From positions 1 to 9,174 of the forward strand of contig JAQYER010000109.1 of NCBI GenBank assembly GCA_028723545.1: a stretch of DNA of 9,174 bases, in the 5' to 3' direction. The stretch's first letter is position 1. The number at the start of each line of letters is the position of its first letter. Below, piece by piece: positions 5,092 through 9,174 of the stretch. A program made the translations under genes and the position numbers. This DNA comes from Caryophanales bacterium (GTDB lineage: Bacteria > Bacillota_I > Bacilli_A > RFN20 > CAG-826). Under the pieces are notes generated by a model that worked only from the letters and a program-made list of their open reading frames with translations, was not told where the DNA came from and searched no databases.

Positions 5092-5105
5092 TAACTTTTT
5101 GTTAT
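5071..5105. repeat. Paired small inverted repeats in the plsY-parE control region
   Basis: AAAAGTT (5071-5077) and AACTTTT (5081-5087) form a 7-bp inverted repeat around a 3-nt centre. ATAAC (5091-5095) and GTTAT (5101-5105) form a second one around TTTTT. AACTTTT recurs directly at 5093-5099, 12 nt after its first copy, so both copies lie on nearly the same face of the helix. They sit across the -10 and -35 elements of the plsY and parE promoters and could be an operator, though A+T-rich DNA gives short palindromes easily. Confidence 0.35.
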
Positions 5106-5108
5106 AAT
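5079..5108 (+). promoter_or_regulatory. Downstream candidate parE promoter (P2, extended -10)
   Basis: TG-T-TATAAT (5100-5108) is a perfect extended -10 element. A TTAACT (5079-5084, 4 of 6) lies 18 nt upstream as a possible -35. Initiation near 5115 leaves a leader of about 25 nt with only a weak purine-rich AAAGAAAG before the parE ATG. Confidence 0.65.
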
Positions 5109-5139
5109 CAAAACGATTTTAAAGAAAGATTTTTTAAAC

Positions 5140-7077
5140 ATGAAAGAATTTAAAGACAATTATAATGCAAGTGATATTGATATACTTGATGGATTAGATC
5201 CGGTTAGAAAAAGACCTGCAATGTATATTGGCTCAACAAATGTTAGAGGATTGCACCATCTCGTTTGGGAAATTGTTGACAATGCAGTTGATGAGGCAAT
5301 TAACGGATACGGAAATTCAATTACTGTCATAATTCATAAAGATGGTTCTGTTTCCGTTCAAGACGAAGGAAGAGGCATACCAGTTGATATTCATGAAAAT
5401 AGTAAAAAGCCTGCTGTTGAAGTTTTATTTACTGTTTTACATAGTGGAGGCAAATTTAATAGCAAAGCTTATCGCACTAGTGGTGGTTTGCACGGTGTAG
5501 GTGCTTCAGTTACAAACGCTTTAAGCGTTTATTGTGATGTTACTATTTTTAAAAATGGATTAATCAATCATATTCGTTTCGAAAACGGTGGAAAACTTGT
5601 TGTTCCATTAGAAGTATTAGGAAAAACAAAAAAACATGGCACACTTGTCCGTTTTAAACCTGACCCAACTATCTTCCCAACAGTCGTTTTCAATTTCGAT
5701 ACGATTGCTGGAAAGCTTCAAGAAAAAGCCTTCCTATTAAAAGGTGTTCATTTTCTTCTCAAAGATGAACGTACTGGAATAGAAAAAGAATTTTTCTATG
5801 AAAGAGGTATTTCTGAATATCTAGAGTCATTGAATGTTAATAAAACTCCTCTAAGCGATGTTATTTATTTTGAAAGCACAATTGATGAATTTAATATTGA
5901 GGTTGCTTTTCAATATTGTTTAAACGACTACAATGAATCAATTTATTCTTACGCGAATAATATTAGAACTCCTGATGGAGGAACCCATGAAACTGGTTTC
6001 AAAACCGCTATTACAAAAGCCGTTAATGATTATGCTGAAGAACATAATTTATTAAGAAGTAAAACTAAATTAGAGGGAAGCGATGTTCGCGAAGGATTAA
6101 CTGCTATTATTTCCGTACAAGTTCCTGAAAAATATCTTGAATACGAAGGACAAACAAAAACTAAATTAGGCACTCCAGCTATTTATAATGTTATTAGCAA
6201 CTTTGTTTATAGCCAAATGTCATATTATTTGACAGAAAATAAAGAATTTGCAGTCAATTTAGTTAAAAAATGTGTTGATGCCCAAAATGCGAGGAACGCT
6301 GCAAGAAAAGCGAAAGAGGAAGCTCGTGGAACTAAAACGAAAAAAATAGATTTTGTTTTATCTGATAAATTAACACCAGCCCAATCAAAAGATTATGAAA
6401 AAAATGAATTATTCATCGTTGAAGGTGAATCTGCTGGTGGTTCAGCTAGAAAAGGAAGAGATAGAATGCATCAAGCTATTCTTCCACTTCGTGGAAAACC
6501 ACTTAATACCGACAGTGTAACTCTTGAAAAAATGAAATCAAATCAAGAATTTTCAACAATTATTAATACTATTGGAGCAGGTGTTGGACAAAATTTTGAT
6601 ATTGACGATGCTAAATATGGGAAAGTTATTATCATGACCGATGCCGATGATGATGGTGCACATATTCAAACATTATTATTAACTTTCTTTTATCATTTTA
6701 TGCGTCCATTAATTACTAATGGTAAATTATTCGTTGCTTGTCCACCTTTATATCGTGTTTCAAAAGAAGTTAATCATAAATTAATTTACAAATATGCTTG
6801 GGATAATATTCAATTAGAGCAAGCTAAAAAAGAAATTGGAGCGGGTTATCATGTTTCTCGTTTCAAAGGTCTTGGCGAAATGAATGAAGAGCAATTATGG
6901 GAATCAACAATGGATCCAAAAACTAGACAATTAACAAAAGTCGCTATCGAAGATCCTTTATTAGCTGAACAAAATGTCAGCATTTTAATGGGTAAAGACT
7001 CATCACAACGTCGTAAATGGGTCGAAGAACATGTTGATTTTAATGAAATAGATACATTTATTGAGGAGGTTAAATAA
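5140..7077 (+). CDS. parE: DNA topoisomerase IV subunit B (ParE)
   Basis: ParE is the ATPase subunit of topoisomerase IV, which unlinks replicated chromosomes with ParC. The 645-residue protein has a GHKL ATPase domain (E44 and N48 in VWEIVDNAVDE, D75 in QDEGRGI, GGLHGVGASV at 115-124), a transducer domain with the switch lysine K340 in GQTKTKLG, and a TOPRIM domain with EGESAGGSA (E428) and TDADDDGAH (D501, D503, D505). SRFKGLGEMN (573-582) lies near the C-terminus. GyrB and ParE are close relatives. I call ParE because of LSDKLTPAQSK (407-417), in place of the cysteine-containing gyrase segment, and because parC follows and plsY diverges as in Bacillus. The ribosome binding site is weak (AAAGAAAG), although translation of parC has a strong one. 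The stop is 1 nt from the parC ATG. Confidence 0.96.
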   Translation: MKEFKDNYNASDIDILDGLDPVRKRPAMYIGSTNVRGLHHLVWEIVDNAVDEAINGYGNSITVIIHKDGSVSVQDEGRGIPVDIHENSKKPAVEVLFTVLHSGGKFNSKAYRTSGGLHGVGASVTNALSVYCDVTIFKNGLINHIRFENGGKLVVPLEVLGKTKKHGTLVRFKPDPTIFPTVVFNFDTIAGKLQEKAFLLKGVHFLLKDERTGIEKEFFYERGISEYLESLNVNKTPLSDVIYFESTIDEFNIEVAFQYCLNDYNESIYSYANNIRTPDGGTHETGFKTAITKAVNDYAEEHNLLRSKTKLEGSDVREGLTAIISVQVPEKYLEYEGQTKTKLGTPAIYNVISNFVYSQMSYYLTENKEFAVNLVKKCVDAQNARNAARKAKEEARGTKTKKIDFVLSDKLTPAQSKDYEKNELFIVEGESAGGSARKGRDRMHQAILPLRGKPLNTDSVTLEKMKSNQEFSTIINTIGAGVGQNFDIDDAKYGKVIIMTDADDDGAHIQTLLLTFFYHFMRPLITNGKLFVACPPLYRVSKEVNHKLIYKYAWDNIQLEQAKKEIGAGYHVSRFKGLGEMNEEQLWESTMDPKTRQLTKVAIEDPLLAEQNVSILMGKDSSQRRKWVEEHVDFNEIDTFIEEVK

Positions 7078-7078
7078 G

Positions 7079-9174
7079 ATGGCAAAAAAGAAAATTAGTC
7101 CTGTTGAACCTTCTTTTGAAGAAATTATTCATATTGAACCAATGGAACAAGTTATGAGTAGCAGATACGCTACTTATGCTAAATGCGTTATTCAAGACCG
7201 CGCTATTCCAGATGCTCGTGATGGATTAAAACCAGTTCAAAGAAGAATTATTTATTCAATGTATAGAACTGGCAATTTATATTCAAGACCAACAAGAAAA
7301 TGCGCGAAAGTTGTTGGTGATGTTATGGGACATTATCATCCACATGGTGATAGTTCTATTTATGATGCTTTAGTCAGAATGTCACAAAATTGGAAATTGA
7401 ATTGTCCATTGACTGATTTCCAAGGTAATAATGGTTCAATTGATGGTGACCAAGCAGCAGCTTATCGTTATACTGAATGTCGTTTATCAGCAATAGCTGA
7501 AGAATTAGTAGCGGACATCGATAAAGAAACTGTTGATATGTCATTAACTTTTGATGATACTGACTATGAACCAGTTGTCCTTCCTGCTCGATTCCCTAAT
7601 TTATTAGTAAATGGAACTGAAGGTATTGCTGTTGCTATTGCAACAGATATTCCAACTCACAATTTAAGAGAAGTCGTTGACGCGGTTATTTATCGTATTA
7701 ATCATGCTCATACAACTGTTGATGATTTACGCCAATTTGTTTTAGGACCAGATTTTCCTACTGGTGGTTTAATTTACGATGGTCCAGGGCTAAAAGAAAT
7801 GTATGAAACTGGAAAAGGAAGAATTGAAGTTGTTGCGAAAACTGAAATTATTGATGATGGTAAAATTAAACAAATTGCTATTACTGAAATTCCATATAAA
7901 ACAGTCAAAATTAATCTTGTTCACGAATTAGATTTAATTCGTCACAACAAAACTATTGATGGTATTTTGGAAGTTAGAGACGAAACTGATCGTAGTGGAA
8001 TGCGTATTGCGATTGATATTAAAAAAGACGCAAACATAACTGCTATATACAAATATTTAATGAATAAAACCGGTTTGACTACCTCTTATAGTGCGAACAT
8101 GGTTGCAATTGTTAATGGTCGACCAAAAACAATGAATTTATTGGATTTCATTGATTGCTACGTTAACCATCAAGTCGACGTTATAACTCGTCGTAGCAAA
8201 TATGATTTAACAAAAAATCAAAGCCGTTTAGATATCGTTAACGGATTGATCAAAGCTATTTCTATTCTTGATGAAGTTATTAAAGTTATTAGGTCTTCTT
8301 CTGATAAGAAAAACGTGAAGGAAAATTTACAAAAAACCTTTGGTTTTAATGAGCCTCAAAGCGAAGCAATCGCGATGATGCAATTATATAAATTATCCAA
8401 CACTGACATTACTACATTAGTTAACGAAAAGAAAACATTGGAAGAAAAAATTGAATTTTTAAATGGCATTCTTAATGATCGCAAAAAACTTGATCGTTTA
8501 TTAATATCTGATTTAAAGGATATTGCGAAAAAATATGGAAGCGATCGAAAAACACAAATTGTTGAAAAAATCGATGTCAGTGTCAATAAGCGCGATCTTA
8601 TTTCCAAAGAAGACACAATGGTGGCGATTACTCGTGATGGATATATTAAACGTTCTTCACTTAAATCATACAATTCAAGTGGTGTCAATGCTTTACCTGG
8701 CTTAAAAGAAGGCGATATTTTGATTTATAAAGGTCAAGTATCTACAACTGATTATTTGTTATGCTTTACTTCTTTAGGAAATTATTTATATTTGCCAGTT
8801 CATGAAATCAATGAAAACAAATGGAAAGATGAAGGAAAGCATGTTAATTATTTATCGACATTAGCCCCTAATGATAAAATCATTAAAGTATATGCTTTAG
8901 AGAAATTTAGAAATGATTTATTCTTTGTTCTTGTTTCTAAAAATGGACAAATTAAACGTGTTCCAATTTCTGATTTTGAAGTTAGTCGTTATTCCAAAGC
9001 GATTGTTTGCATGAGATTACTTCAAGGGGATGAAGTAGCGGATGTTTGTTTTACTAATGGTAATTCAAATATTATTTTGTTCTCTTCAAACGGAAACGCT
9101 TCTATGTTCAATGAAAATGAATTATCTATTTCTTCACTTAGAAGTGGTGGCGTTAAAGGTATGAGTGGTTTATC
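7079..9174 (+). CDS. parC: DNA topoisomerase IV subunit A (ParC), 3' end outside window
   Basis: ParC carries the DNA-cleavage and strand-passage activity of topoisomerase IV. I translated from ATG 7079 to the window edge: 698 codons plus two bases with no stop, so the gene is truncated only by the window; Gram-positive ParC is about 800 residues. The breakage-reunion domain is intact, with DARDGLKPVQRRI (45-57), HPHGDSSIYDALVR (87-100) and the catalytic Y131 in AYRYTECRLS. The positions that give quinolone resistance in Staphylococcus (S80 and E84) are S92 and D96 here, unmutated in appearance. A coiled arm (about 430-490) leads to a C-terminal beta-pinwheel with DGYIKR (about 540), NGQIKRV and RSGGVKG repeats. 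No gyrase-type QRRGGRG box is seen, which supports ParC over GyrA. AGGAGG at 7064-7069 lies inside the end of parE, 9 nt before the start, so the two are almost certainly cotranscribed and translationally coupled. Confidence 0.96.
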   Translation, partial: MAKKKISPVEPSFEEIIHIEPMEQVMSSRYATYAKCVIQDRAIPDARDGLKPVQRRIIYSMYRTGNLYSRPTRKCAKVVGDVMGHYHPHGDSSIYDALVRMSQNWKLNCPLTDFQGNNGSIDGDQAAAYRYTECRLSAIAEELVADIDKETVDMSLTFDDTDYEPVVLPARFPNLLVNGTEGIAVAIATDIPTHNLREVVDAVIYRINHAHTTVDDLRQFVLGPDFPTGGLIYDGPGLKEMYETGKGRIEVVAKTEIIDDGKIKQIAITEIPYKTVKINLVHELDLIRHNKTIDGILEVRDETDRSGMRIAIDIKKDANITAIYKYLMNKTGLTTSYSANMVAIVNGRPKTMNLLDFIDCYVNHQVDVITRRSKYDLTKNQSRLDIVNGLIKAISILDEVIKVIRSSSDKKNVKENLQKTFGFNEPQSEAIAMMQLYKLSNTDITTLVNEKKTLEEKIEFLNGILNDRKKLDRLLISDLKDIAKKYGSDRKTQIVEKIDVSVNKRDLISKEDTMVAITRDGYIKRSSLKSYNSSGVNALPGLKEGDILIYKGQVSTTDYLLCFTSLGNYLYLPVHEINENKWKDEGKHVNYLSTLAPNDKIIKVYALEKFRNDLFFVLVSKNGQIKRVPISDFEVSRYSKAIVCMRLLQGDEVADVCFTNGNSNIILFSSNGNASMFNENELSISSLRSGGVKGMSGL

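Noticed and set aside
6849..7085. 78-residue minus-strand ORF at the parE end
   Set aside because: Antisense shadow of the conserved ParE C-terminus.
8356..8705. Short ORFs on both strands inside parC
   Set aside because: They overlap the parC frame, which runs uninterrupted through this region and shows family motifs on both sides.
5140..9174. gyrB-gyrA instead of parE-parC
   Set aside because: LSDKLTPAQSK in the B subunit, no QRRGGRG gyrase box in the A subunit as far as visible, and the plsY neighbour all favour topoisomerase IV.

Overview
The window is a stretch of housekeeping chromosome from a low-GC bacterium of the Bacillota. It is probably a member of the Bacilli close to the Erysipelotrichia or Mollicutes. 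The evidence is strong A+T bias, AGGAGG-type ribosome binding sites, sigma-A-like promoters, a four-cysteine L33, a YneF/UPF0154 protein, and Bacillus-like gene neighbourhoods: a CshB-like tail next to nfo, and plsY divergent from parE-parC. Every Trp codon I read is TGG and no reading frame contains TGA, so the code looks standard rather than mycoplasma-type. The eight complete genes and the partial first one end in TAA, except rpmG, which ends in TAG.

Region by region: (1) 1-1081, plus strand, holds the C-terminal tail of a basic protein, likely the DEAD-box helicase CshB, overlapping by 8 nt with nfo (endonuclease IV). (2) ispG, for the [4Fe-4S] enzyme of the MEP isoprenoid pathway, lies on the minus strand and abuts nfo tail to tail with no base between the stop codons. 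(3) ispG and rpmG are divergent, and their proposed -35 elements overlap. (4) On the plus strand follow rpmG, a terminator, a metallo-beta-lactamase-fold hydrolase, efp with its own promoter, and yneF, closed by a clear terminator. (5) A 378-nt, very A+T-rich gap between the convergent genes yneF and plsY has no credible ORF. It carries a perfect DnaA box, a second near-perfect one, a 13-bp inverted repeat and a run resembling DnaA-trios. (6) plsY (acyl-phosphate:glycerol-3-phosphate acyltransferase, minus) and parE-parC (topoisomerase IV, plus) are divergent around a compact control region with interleaved promoters. parC runs off the right edge.

Functionally the genes serve DNA repair, isoprenoid synthesis, translation (L33, EF-P), phospholipid synthesis and chromosome decatenation. 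I see no mobile element, CRISPR array, tRNA, rRNA or defence cassette, and no new multi-gene system. The points most worth a second look are the DnaA-box and trio-like gap, an EF-P whose tip loop lacks the usual Pro-Gly-Lys, an ispG that appears to be transcribed leaderless, and the overlapping divergent promoters. Promoter, terminator and DnaA-site calls were made by eye; no scoring or database search was run.
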